From Annona cherimola (Eukaryota; Streptophyta; Magnoliopsida; Magnoliales; Annonaceae): a stretch of 64,000 nucleotides of DNA. A model generated the notes under the pieces. The model saw only the letters and a list, made by a program, of their open reading frames with translations. It did no database searches and was not told the DNA's origin. Position numbers and translations under genes: made by a program. Of the stretch, positions 22,251 to 32,712 are shown one piece after another. The stretch spans positions 41,271,452 to 41,335,451 of the forward strand of contig CM059972.1 in NCBI GenBank assembly GCA_030490835.1, read 5' to 3'. How positions within the stretch are numbered: the first letter of the stretch is position 1; each line of letters starts with the position of its first letter.

Positions 22251-24304
22251 TATTCGCAATCTCACCGCAAGTGCACGTGTCGTAGATTGTAGTATATAAA
22301 TTATCGATTCTCAGGAAATTCAGGACTATAAATTTTTCTTTTAAACGCTTTCGTATCAGATATGAGGAGAATATATAAAATGAAATAGAAAAGTGGAAGA
22401 GAATATAGTAAATAAAATGAAAAAGAAATAGAAAAAATGGGAAGGGAAAATTACAAATTAGAACGAGTAGAGAAAACTAGAGTGCAAGTATCTAGGGTCT
22501 AGGATTTCACATGCGTCTTTTGCAATGGGTAGGGATATAATTATTTAATCTGATATTGTTTGTTAAAGGAGAATAAACCCTAATTTATCCTTGCACTTTC
22601 TCTCAAAACCTACAAAGCGTACCCTAATTTTCTTAACCACTCTCATGGGATTAAGTTAATTGGAATCCATTAAGTTCTGTGGTTTGTTTATAGAATTCCT
22701 CAAGGTCATCATGCCTATTCTCATGGTCTTAGATTTTTAGGTTTAATATCTTGATTATCATATATTAGGTTTCCACCTCTCGGTTCCATCACCTAATATG
22801 TGGAATTATGCTAAAGTACGGGCCAATGTACAAAGCAAGCATTAAAATCACAAGATATTAAATTAACAACAATATCCACCATAAATAAATTAAAAACCCA
22901 CTACGCATGCTACATCCTAAACCCTAGATTTAGGGTTTAGCCAAGCATATTTAAGTCCAAAATAAAATTAAAATCCAAATCCATCTTAAACAAGATAATT
23001 CGAATTAAAAAGGGAAAAGCTAGGAAAGCTTATTGGTTTGACGCCCCAATTGTGTGTCGGCCGCTCCACGTAACTCGCCAATCCGCCTTTTTGCCCCTGC
23101 TCTCTACCTCCTTGCTCTCTTTCTCTTTCTCTCTAATTTTCTGCTCTAAATTTTCCCTATTGCTCGTCAATTTCTCCCTTTTGCCATGTGGTTCCCCTTT
23201 TATAGCCGTTCAAAACAGCGTAATAGGTGGGCACCAATTTATTCAACGCAATCCGAATTACGTTGGATGAGGATTACGCAATTAAACGTCTGGCTGCTTG
23301 AAGGGACGGTTTGATCTTGTGGGGTCCACGGCTGGAGCATGATCTGCATGGAAGCTGCTTGAGCGGTGGTTTTCAAATCAACAATTTGGATTTTTTTTCA
23401 TGCTGAAATTGATGGACTAATGCATGGCTTTGATGGATGGGCGGTGATGGTTGCTGATTTGTGCAACAAATCATGGCCGTTAATTAAAAGGGCTGAAACG
23501 GACGGTTGGGATTCGTTTGATTTTGCTGAATTTCTAGTTATAAATGGTGGGCCCCACATCAGTGGACGGTGGAAAATAATGCTTTGCACATTGCTGGCGA
23601 TGATCTTGCATGGCTGATTTTTGGCCGTTGATTTTTTTGGAATTAGTTGGAGTGCTGAACGGTCTGGACAGCTTGTGGGGCCCATGTGAATTTCTAGACT
23701 GCTTGGATTAATATTTTGGACGGTGCAGATTTTTTCTGGATTGGCTAGACCTTGCTGATGCTTTCTGGATTTGAATTTTTGGATGGCCAGCTAGATAATT
23801 GGACATTCAGATGCATGATTTGGGCAGTGAATAATTGTGGACAGTCTGGATCATTTAGCGATGATTGCTTGGACGACTCAGATTGATCCCCACTTAAATT
23901 TTTGGACAGCTTGATTTAGTGATTTTCTGGTGGATTTTTAAACCAAAAATCTAGACGGTAATTAGTTGAAATAAATGGACGGTTCAGATTGGCATATTCT
24001 GGTGGGCCCCGCTAATCTGCATAAAAAATATTTAAGTCGTTAATTCATCAAAATCATTAGTGGGTTATTTATAAAAATTATTTCATGCCCATTTAATTTC
24101 ATGACAACAAATAAAAAATATAATTTCAAGCCGAAAGATCACAAAAATTGTTTAAATTGGTTGAAATTAATATTTAATACCCAAATGTTATAAAAACATG
24201 TTTTTAAACCAAATTTCACATGAAACTCAATTAATTACCCACCAAATTGGTATAAAATGCCCCCAAAATATATTACTAATTTCCAATTATCAATTTCCAT
24301 GACA
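22251..24304 (-). repeat. 5' LTR of the Gypsy element (approximate limits)
   Basis: It adjoins the primer site and contains no coding sequence. A minus-strand TATAAAA at 23198-23204 follows a GC-richer stretch and precedes a pyrimidine-rich leader. The outer end was placed at a TGTCATGG (minus strand) near 24304. This could not be confirmed, because the partner LTR is outside the window. Confidence 0.5.
23198..23204 (-). promoter_or_regulatory. TATA-box candidate of the Gypsy LTR
   Basis: GGCTATAAAAGGGG on the minus strand, a strong TATA consensus inside the LTR and about 950 bp before the primer site. Confidence 0.5.
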
Positions 24305-24535
24305 GGCAATACCTTTTTGAAAAAGCAAGTGGTATGAGTCCATGCAATAAATGCACACAGGAAAGATGATTTCGACAATACATTGGATGTTGTGTATGAT
24401 TTTTCAGTTTTTTATTGTTATTTTTTATTGGACATCACCTTTTTTTGCTGTTTGTATTTTTTTTTGTGTTTGTTTTTGATGTTTTAAATGTTTTTAAAAA
24501 CTAAAACAAAGTTCCGGTTTGTTTAATGGTTTAAT

Positions 24536-24730
24536 TTAAGCTGTTTTTATTAATAATTTTTTGAAGCTTTGTTTTGGTTTGACCGTTGCTTTCTTTCTTT
24601 GTTTTTTTATTTTTTTTAAACTATTATTTTGGTTTGACCTTTGCTTTCTTTCTTTGTTTTTTAAAGTTTTTTTAAAGCTGTTGCTTTCTTTTTTTGTTTT
24701 TAAATTTTTTAAAAACAAAATAGATTATTA
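24536..24730. repeat. T-rich short tandem repeat, about three units
   Basis: Three imperfect units of roughly 60-70 bp contain GCTTTCTTTCTTTGTTTTTT. The minus strand reads as a Lys/Asn-rich frame (60 residues). It sits between the pol end of the old Copia element and the Gypsy LTR, and may be a remnant of the old element's region downstream of pol. I see no gene in 24305-24840. Confidence 0.5.
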
Positions 24731-24869
24731 TATATAAAAATTTATTTAAAAAGTATCTTATTAAAAAAATGAATTTTTAAAAATGAAAATAAAAATTGGT
24801 AAATAAATATATAATCTAAAATTATCAACCACATGATATAATATTTACGTGAATGCATGTGTTGTGAAA

Positions 24870-26158
24870 AAGGATCGATTACACCCAATTCCTTTCTTGT
24901 GTGAAGAAAGTGGTTTTGTAAAAATATCTGCCAGTTGATCTTCCATGGGAATAAATTCAATAGAAATTTCTTTCCGTGATACATGATCCCTGAGAAAATA
25001 GTATCTTACCTCAGTGTGTTTAGTGCATGAATGTTATACAGGATTTTTAAACAAATTCATTGCACTTATGTTGTCACATCTAATTGAAACTTTTGTACAT
25101 GACAATCCATAATCACACAATTGTTGTTTCATCCCCAAATTTTGGGTACAACAACTAACACATGCAATATATTTAGCCTCTACAGTTGATAATACAACAG
25201 GGCTTAGTTTTCTAGAGTACTACGATATAATCATACCACCAAAAAAATTGATAAGTACGACTTGTACTTTTTCTATCCACTTTATAATCTACAAAATCAA
25301 TATCTGAATATCCAATCAAGGTAAAAGTGGATTCTCTAGGATACCAAATGCCCAAAGTTGGTGTATCAACAAGGTATTTGGATATACGTTTAATAGCACT
25401 CATGTGTAATTCCTTTGGATTTGATTGAAAACATGCACATGTACAAATACCAAACAAAATATCAGGTCGACTAGCAATTAAATACAAAAGTGAACCAATC
25501 ATGCTCCTATATAACTTTTGTTCTACTGGCTTACATGATTCATCCTTATTCATTTTTATGTTTATACTCATGGAGATTGACATATGCTTTACATTTTTCA
25601 TTTCGAAATTTTTCAACATTTCCTTGACATAAAAATACCTTCTTTTGTTTATTTTACTTGAAGTCGTAGAAAGAAAGTAAGCTCACCCATCATACTCATT
25701 TCGAATTCACTTTACATCAATTTTTCAAAATTCTTGCAATACAACTCATTAGTAGACCCAAAAATAATATCATCCACATAAATCTGGACAATCAAAATGT
25801 CTTTGTAAATATTTTTGATAAATACATTAGTATCAACCTTGCCTCTTTTGAATTTTTTCTCTAGCAAAAACTCACTAAGTCTATCATACCAAGCTCTTGG
25901 AGCTTGTCTTAATTCATAGAGAGCTTTTGATAGTTTGAACACATAATCAGGGTGTTCATGGTCTTCAAAACATGGTGTTGTTTGACATAAACTTTTTCAA
26001 TTGTCAAACCATTCAAGAATGTACTTTTTACATTCATTTGAAAAAGTTTAAACTTTCTAAATGATGCAAATGCAAGTAACATTTTAATGACTTCAAGTCT
26101 AGCTACAGGTGCAAAAGTCTCATCAAAATCAATACCCTCTTCTTGAGAGTAACCTTGT
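24870..26158 (-). pseudogene. Old Copia reverse transcriptase and RNase H remnant
   Basis: The segment carries [34 protein letters not shown] and a YVDDIIFGS catalytic motif (open parts 25712-25942 and 25909-26184). These are followed by RNase H sequence (25212-25619, with [10 protein letters not shown] and GYSDIDF) and a C-terminal [12 protein letters not shown] motif near 24920. Several frameshifts separate the pieces. The frame is cut at 26158 by a solo LTR and resumes beyond 27629. Confidence 0.8.
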
Positions 26159-27624
26159 TCTGACGCCCCAAACCGACACGTCACATCCTTACCTCAGGAT
26201 CTATCGATTGGTAAATGTGAATCAGGATTATTGCCTTGATCACACGGAAGGTTCTTAATTTGATCATTATCCACTTCATCCTAACTCCTTAGGATTTTAT
26301 ATCATTTATAAATTCCATTTCCATCAAATGCCATTTTCCACACCTAATTTCTACTTTAATTTATGGGTAATTAATCACCCTAGCTAATAGCCTACTTAGG
26401 GGACCATTTAGCATATTAAAAAAATCATAAAAAATCAGATACAACAGCATAGTCGTCCACATCTCCTACTGTCCATTTATTGTCCAGGCATTCAACGTCC
26501 ATATCAGTTGCCACTTTTGCAATTTTTTCACAAAATTGCAGCTTTAAATTAATGGACAATTAATCACCCTAACTAGGAGCTCATTTAGGGGTCAAATTAG
26601 CATTTAAAAAATCAATAAAAATCCCATAAAGCAGCTTGGACGTGCACATCACTTGGGTTCCATGTTGTTGTCCACTTGATGGGGTCCACTTATCATTGAA
26701 TTTTTGGCATTTTCTTGCCACAAAATCAACACCAAATCACGTCCATTAACCACCCTAGCTGCCTAGGTCATTTAAATACACATTTTGCATTTTTAAAAAT
26801 TAAAAAAAATCAAGTATATGGCCCCTTGATTGTCCATGTGTGGGCCACCTTTTCAAGCTCCTTTAAGCTAATCCATTAGCCATTAAATCATGCCATTAAT
26901 CACTTGATTTTATCATGGATTTTGTCAATTAAAGTAATTCATAAAATTCATCTGTAATTACCTCCTTTTGACACCTCATTTTTTCTATTAAAAATATAAT
27001 TAATCACCTTACTTTAACATAAACACAAACTTACTTTTTGGTGCACAAAAGTCAAAGGCATACACTCCTTTTTCGTGCAACCATGATCCCATAATCATTA
27101 GCTTAATCCAAGCCTCTCATTGCATTGATCTCATAATTTTAACCGTTCATTTCAAATTTTGTCTCAATCCGACTTTTCTAGCTCAATCTATGACCATTTG
27201 AAGTCATCCTTGGATTTTGGATAGTAATGACCGATTTCCACCTAATTTCATCAATATTTTCATAATTCATCATTTCCATAAGATTAAGCACGAAATTATG
27301 TGCTTCCCTTTCAATTTTCATCTTAATCCGCCTTATAGGCGTCAAGTTGTGAATTTTCTAACATTTTCCAACTTGGCTCTATAATTAGCCTCTTAATTTC
27401 CATTAATCACATTATGGAAATTAAATTAATATTCATGGCACACTAACACTTTTCAATCCTCATTAGGTCACTTTAATCACATTGACCCATATTGACTTAT
27501 AATGATCGATTTAATCATCATTTATAACCTCTGACCTAATTGTCATAAATCATCAATATTGCAAATAAATCTTTCATAATTCAATCAACTCATACATGAA
27601 TCCTATGTAAGTCAGAGTTTCACA
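26159..27624 (-). repeat. Solo LTR C, second LTR family (TGTGA...CA type)
   Basis: A 1466-bp non-coding block flanked by CTTGT (26154-26158 and 27625-27629), inserted in a reverse transcriptase codon run. In element sense it starts TGTGAAACTCTGAC and ends GGGGCGTCAGA; the final dinucleotide has mutated from CA. It is related to solo LTR D (41912-43123): both share a long stretch around CATTAATCACTTGAT and ATTACCTCCTTT. The ends suggest a Gypsy-type LTR, but no coding part exists to prove it. Confidence 0.75.
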
Positions 27625-27629
27625 CTTGT

Positions 27630-29022
27630 ACAACTAGACTTGCTTTATTTCTAACAATGATCCTAGACTCGTCGAGTTTGTTTCTAAAAATCTATGTTTG
27701 TACCAATAATTGGATGATCATCAGGTTTAGGCATAAGTGTCCACACACCGTTTCTTTTAAATTGATCTAATTTTTCTTGCATAGAAATTATCCAATTTTC
27801 ATCAGATATTGCTTCATCAACTTTTTTAAGTTCAATGTGAGAAATAAAAGCATAATGACCTAAGACATTTTGAAGTGAATTTTGACTTTTGACTTTGTCA
27901 TAAACATCGTCAATAATCTGATTAAGTGGATGATTCTTATGTACTCGCAGAATTAGAGGTTTTCCAAGAACATCACCTGCACATACCATTTTTTATATCC
28001 TGATGCTTTCTATATGTCAAGAATGTTTTCTTCTTTATCTAAAAAATGAACCTTTCTCGGCCTGGTGTTAGGTTCATTAAAGGTGATATGTATTGACTCT
28101 TCAACTATGCAAGTTCGCTTATTATAGACTCAGTATGCTTTGCTGGAAGAAGAATAAGCAAGAAAAATTCTTTCAACACTTTTATAATCAAATTTACCAA
28201 GGTCATCTTTTCCATTGTTTAGTACAAAGCATTTACAACCAAAAGTATAAAAATATGTAATGTTTGGCTTTTGACCTTTCCACAATTCACATGGAATTTT
28301 CTTTAATATTGGATGAATATGATAAAAACATGCAGTGTTTACTACTTCAACCCAATAACTATGTAACAAATCAACATCAATCAACATTGTTTTAGCCATT
28401 TCAATCAATGTTCTATTCTTTCGCTCAAGAACTTCATTTTATTGTGGTGTTCTAGGAGCTGAGAAGTTATGATTTATTCCAAAACTGTCACAAAATTCTG
28501 CAAAATGTTGATTGTCAAATTCTCTTCCATGATCACTTCAAATTGCAAATATTTTCAATCCACGTTCATTTTGAATTTTGCAATAAAATTTTTGAAATAA
28601 ATTAAAACATTCATCATTACTTTCTAAGAATAATACTCATGTATATTTTGAAAAATCATCGACAATAACATAGGCGTAATGTTTTTCGGCTAAACTTCTA
28701 GTCCATGTAGGTCCAAATAAATTCATATACAATAGAGGTTCCGTTGTTGACACGATATCTTTTGATTTGAAAGAAACTTTTTTTTTACCAAATTGATAAA
28801 TATCACAAATATATTTTAAATTAATTTTTTGAGTTTGATAAACCATCAACAAGATTGAACTTTTGCAGTTTCTTTAATGTGTGAAGGTTTGCATGTCCTA
28901 ATCTTCTTTGCCAAATCAGAATCTCATCATCTAGTGCAGTTGCACTTTATATGATCTACACTAATATCTAGAATATACACATTTCTATTACTTTTTCCAC
29001 AGCAACTCCATATTATTACGAA
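27630..29022 (-). pseudogene. Old Copia integrase and start of reverse transcriptase remnant
   Basis: Frames at 27684-27989, 28130-28408 and 28637-28852 carry pieces of the integrase core (VIVDDFSKYT; MAKTMLIDVDL), the integrase C-terminal region ([14 protein letters not shown] and FGCKCFVLNNGK), and the linker to the reverse transcriptase (NWIISMQEKLDQF). Frame changes and stops separate them. The segment ends at the insertion of the plus-strand element (29023-29027 is the CTACA duplication). Confidence 0.75.
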
Positions 29023-29150
29023 CTACATGTTGGAAACAATGTTCAAAATAATCTAAATTGACCAAAGCCTGAGTTTTGATGATTAACAAGAACTTATTTG
29101 AGTATATAAAGAGTACTAACATGTTTGATAAATGTTTAAGGAAAGCAAAG

Positions 29151-29444
29151 AAGTCAAGTCGATCTCCAAGTCGACTTGGACTTCGACTTGGGTGAAGTCG
29201 ATCCCAAAGTCGACTCAAATATCGACTTGAGAATGAATCCCAAAAGGCAACAGGTGAAGTCGCAAGTCAAGTCGACTCCACTTGCGACTTGGGAAGTCAA
29301 GTCGCAGACGAAGTCGACTCCAGCATCGACTTGGAGTATCCAGAGCTGAAAAGTGGAAACGAACATAACGAAGTCGCAAACGAAGTCGACTCCAGGTGCG
29401 ACTTGGGTGAAGTCGCAGGCCAGGTCGACTCCATCCACGACTTG
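29151..29444. repeat. GTCGAC array, distal block of plus-strand LTR (also 38345-38638)
   Basis: Six GTCGAC centres. One unit has a perfect 10-bp stem, AAGTCGCAAG (29257-29266) with CTTGCGACTT (29281-29290), around a 14-nt loop containing AGTCGACT. Compared with the LTR1 unit at 7310-7343, both sides of one stem base pair have changed (G to A and C to T). Confidence 0.9.
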
Positions 29445-29764
29445 AGATGTTCAAACTTTCAAAGATGCTGTTTTCAAGATATTCAAGAGGATTTATCACT
29501 CAAGTCCAAGGAATCAAGATGAAAAACAAATGAGTCAACTTCAAAGTTAAGAATCATGTTCTACATTCAAATCAAGTCTATCAAGCTCAAAGCAAATCTT
29601 CAAGCTAGATTCCAAATGGAGTAAAATCCAAGTCATGAAGACCAAGTGAGTCCAAAGCAAAGCAAGGAACATACATATATTTTGCAAGAACTCAAAGCTT
29701 TCAAATGGTTTGCAAGACTCAAGACATGTCAAGAAGATCAAGGCGTTTCTGCAATAGACCAAGC

Positions 29765-29936
29765 CAAGTCGCAACCCAAGTCGACTTCAGGATCGACTTG
29801 AGTTGAAGTCTGAAAGCCAAGTCGACCCAAGTCTCAGACTTGAGTTTCTGAAGAACCCAAGTCGCAGGCCAAGTCGACTCCATGTACGACTTGGAAGCCA
29901 AGTCGCAGGCCAAGTCGACTTCATCTTCGACTTGGA
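29765..29936. repeat. GTCGAC array, TATA-proximal block of plus-strand LTR (also 38959-39130)
   Basis: Four GTCGAC centres between AAGTCGCA-type and CGACTTGG-type arms, about 80 bp upstream of the TATA box. Confidence 0.9.
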
Positions 29937-30017
29937 GAATAACGGTCAAATTTTTGACCGTTGGAGTTCATTTATTGCACGCCAACTACTTCTACAACGT
30001 TCATAATTTCCTCAATC

Positions 30018-30024
30018 TATAAAA
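30018..30024 (+). promoter_or_regulatory. TATA-box candidate of plus-strand Copia LTR
   Basis: CTATAAAAGG, a strong TATA consensus, about 800 bp before the LTR end; it is repeated at 39212-39218 in the 3' LTR. Transcription should start some 30 nt downstream. Confidence 0.6.
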
Positions 30025-30373
30025 GGATATTCAAATGAACGTGAGAAAGAATAAGAGACACTACTCTAAAGATCAAAGAGAGAAAAGAAGTGCAAGAAAG
30101 ACTTTCAAATACGTTTTCTCCATAATTGAGTGTTTCAAAGGAAGAAAGAGCTTCAAACTGCAAGTTGCTTCAACAATCATCATTCAAGCTATTTTTGACT
30201 TCTTCCTCGAGCTCAAAACTGCCTACACAAATCTGTAAAGTGTAGTTTTTATTCATTTCTTTATTTGGTTGTATAAATCTTGATTTAGCTTGAGTAGCTA
30301 AGATCAAGTGTATGCAAAGTAGGGTGTGATTGGAGTGAGACTCATCACCTACTTGTGCAAGTGATTGTATATG

Positions 30374-30575
30374 CCCCCTAGAGCTTTGAATCTAGAAGAG
30401 AGCAAGTGGCTCTAGTTGTGTATGCGCCCTAGAGCTTTGAATCTAGAAGAGAGCAAGTGGCTCTAGTTGTGTATGCCCCCTAGAGCTTTGAATCTAGAAG
30501 AGAGCAAGTGGCTCTAGTTGTGTATGCCCCCTAGAGCTTTGAATCTAGAAGAGAGCGGTGACTCTAAGTGTATTC
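30374..30575 (+). repeat. 51-bp minisatellite in R/U5, four units (also 39568-39769)
   Basis: GAGCTTTGAATCTAGAAGAG starts at 30381, 30432, 30483 and 30534, an exact 51-bp period; the last unit is partial. The dimer LTRs have two related units and solo LTR A one, so copy number varies among LTRs. It is downstream of the TATA box and therefore in the transcript leader. Confidence 0.85.
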
Positions 30576-30826
30576 TTGGAATACATAGTGGAACCCAAGT
30601 CACAACGGAGTGTGAGCTTGGAAGAGTGGAGTAGGGAAGGTTTGCCCGAACCACTATAAATCTTGTGTTCTACTTATTACTGCTTTATTTTATTTGCTCT
30701 CCATTCGCTTAAAAAGGGGATTAACTTTTTCAAGAGGTTAAGATCTTTGAGTTTACCAAAGAAATTTTAAAGAACCCAATTCACCCCTCCCCTCTTGGGT
30801 TTAGCCATCAACTCGGGACCAACAAG

Positions 30827-30840
30827 TGGTATCAAAGCAG
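30827..30840 (+). promoter_or_regulatory. Primer-binding site, tRNA-iMet type
   Basis: TGGTATCAAAGCAG lies two bases inside the LTR, with one difference from the TGGTATCAGAGC of the dimer. Confidence 0.85.
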
Positions 30841-30872
30841 GTCTTTGAGTTTATCAAAGAGATCTTATTGAA

Positions 30873-32654
30873 ATGGCATCCCAATCTACTTCCGTTCCCG
30901 CATTTGCTGAAGGTCAATCCTTTACAAGGCCACCATTGTTTGATGGGAATAATTTTGGATATTGGAAGCTTCGTATGAAGCAACTCATCATGGCTACCGA
31001 TATGGACTCTTGGATTGCTATCCAAGATGGAGTAATATTGCCTACCGATGAACAAGCTTCCAAATGGACCGATGAGGAAGTAAGAATAGTGAAGAGCAAT
31101 GCCAAAGCTATGAACTCCTTATTTTGTGCTCTCACTGCCTCCGAGTATGATAGAGTATCCTCTTTCTTAATCGCCAAAGAGATATGGGATACACTAACCT
31201 CTATCTACGAAGGAACTTCTCAAGTCCAAGGGACGAGAAGAAATATTTTGATTGGAGAACTAGAGAACTTTAGAATGCTAGAAACAGAAAATATTTCTGA
31301 AATGTTTGCTAGATTCTCTAAGATTGCTAATGCTTTAAAAGGTCTTGGAAAAGCAATATCTGAATCTGAGCAGGTCATGAAGATTTTAAGAGCTCTACCC
31401 GAATCATGGACTCCAAAGATCACTGCAATTGAAGAAGCCAAAGACCTCAACACGCTGAAGCTTGAAAACTTAATTAGCTCACTTATGTCACATGAGCTAA
31501 TTAAGAAAAGGAATGAAGATCAACACAGGGGCAAAAGAGTAATTGCCTTAAAAGCCGCACAAGACACCGATGACACATCTTCTTCTCAAAATGACGACGA
31601 GATTGCTCTACTCACAAAACGATTCAGAAAATTTGTGAGGAAAGGCAAAAATTTCAGAAGCTTCAAAGAAAGAACTCCCCAAGAGAAGAAGAAAGAATCA
31701 ACCAAGTGCTACCGATGCGGTGGTTAGGGGCATATGCAAGCCCAATGTCCAACTCCCGAAGAAATCAAGGCAAAAGAACAAAGAAAGGATCGAGGGGACA
31801 ATAGAAGATTTCAGAAATATAAAGGAAGAGGCATGTACGTGAATAACGAGGAATCTACAACGAGTAGCTCCTCAACCGACGAAATCGAAGCGGAAGAATG
31901 TGCGAGAATTTGCTGTATGGCACAAATCGAGCAAGGAGAACAAAATACCTCAACAAAATGCACAAGCAATGAAGAGGTAAGTTCCAAATTCTCCCTTCCT
32001 AATTCAAGTTATTCTTCCTCTCATGAATGCCTCAAATGTGCTGAATTAGATGAGCTACAAATGGCATATGATTCTTTATATGAAGAAATGAAGAAATTAG
32101 GAAGCAAGTTTACAATCAAGAAAAAACAATGTGATGCAGTAATAATTATAAATGGTAAACTTGCAGAAGAAAATGATTTGCTAAAAAAAGAGAACAAATC
32201 ATTAAATGAATCATTAGCCAAGTTCTCTAATCCAGGAGAAAGCGTCAAAATGTTTTTGAATATGACCTCCCAAACACATAAAAGAGGTCTTGGGTATCAT
32301 ACATTTGAGCAAGGAGAAAGTAGCAAATCAAATATGAAATTACTTGAGAAATATCAAACTAAAACTGCATCTATATACAAGCCACAAAAGAAAAATTTTA
32401 AGTGGACTAGAAGACCAATGATTGAACCTTTGTATGCTTGGAGACCTACTCCAAGATTACCTTTGGCTTGTAATTTCTGCAATAAGATGGGTCATAAAAC
32501 TTACAAATGTAATTTTAAGAAACTATATGACCATGGTGCTAAATTAGTTTGGGTTCCAAGAAACACAAGATTTGGGCTTTCAAAGTTAGATCAACTTAGA
32601 TTAGATTCTATTACTAACCCAAATGGACCCATAAAATGGGTACCAAAAAGATAA
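30873..32654 (+). pseudogene. gag: Copia Gag with one nonsense codon, plus-strand element
   Basis: The frame opens at ATG 30873, with the same N-terminus as the dimer Gag, and ends at UAA 32652-32654. It is uninterrupted except for a TAG at 31725-31727. That stop replaces the residue between the G-G and G-H of the first CCHC knuckle, so the truncated product is 284 residues and loses half the knuckle, the coiled coil and the second knuckle. Downstream sequence stays in the same frame (ATG at 31734, 306 residues), consistent with a single recent substitution. Such a product probably cannot package RNA, so mobility would need Gag from another copy. Confidence 0.9.
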
Positions 32655-32676
32655 GATTTATTTCCTTATTTTTCAG
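32640..32676 (+). promoter_or_regulatory. Gag-pol junction, 37-nt GT...AG segment
   Basis: It starts GTACCAAAAAGATAAG and ends TTCCTTATTTTTCAG. Gag stops inside it (32652-32654). The pol frame is open from 32635 in the +1 frame, giving the same 20-nt overlap as in the dimer. Counted from GT to AG, the length is exactly 37 nt. Confidence 0.6.
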
Positions 32677-32712
32677 ACATGTCTTAAGGCAAAGGCAAAC
32701 AATGAATGGTTC

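Larger units (their letters stand above)
1..24304 (-). mobile_element. Non-autonomous Ty3/Gypsy element (Gag-protease only), split by three insertions
   Basis: This is a minus-strand element. Its tRNA-Asp-type primer site is at 22227-22243 and its 5' LTR lies to the right. Gag runs leftward from 21866, is cut by the Copia dimer at 5918-21441, and resumes at 5917. The protease (2528-3306) and a basic C-terminal tail (607-957) follow, then a 3' non-coding region reaching the window edge. When the insertions and one copy of each target duplication are ignored, the Gag-protease region reads through with only point lesions. No reverse transcriptase, RNase H or integrase motif occurs between the protease and the 3' region. 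The gag resembles the Athila/Tat group. The 3' LTR is outside the window, and the right edge near 24304 is estimated. Confidence 0.8.
29028..30824 (+). repeat. 5' LTR of the plus-strand Copia element
   Basis: It begins TGTTGGAAAC and ends GGGACCAACA. U3 contains two GTCGAC blocks. The TATA box is at 30018 and the R/U5 part holds the 51-bp repeats at about 30374-30575. Confidence 0.93.

Noticed and set aside
30035..30238. Small basic protein frame in the LTR leader
   Set aside because: It lies in the R region of the LTR, is present in both LTRs, and has no similarity that I recognise. Chance frame.
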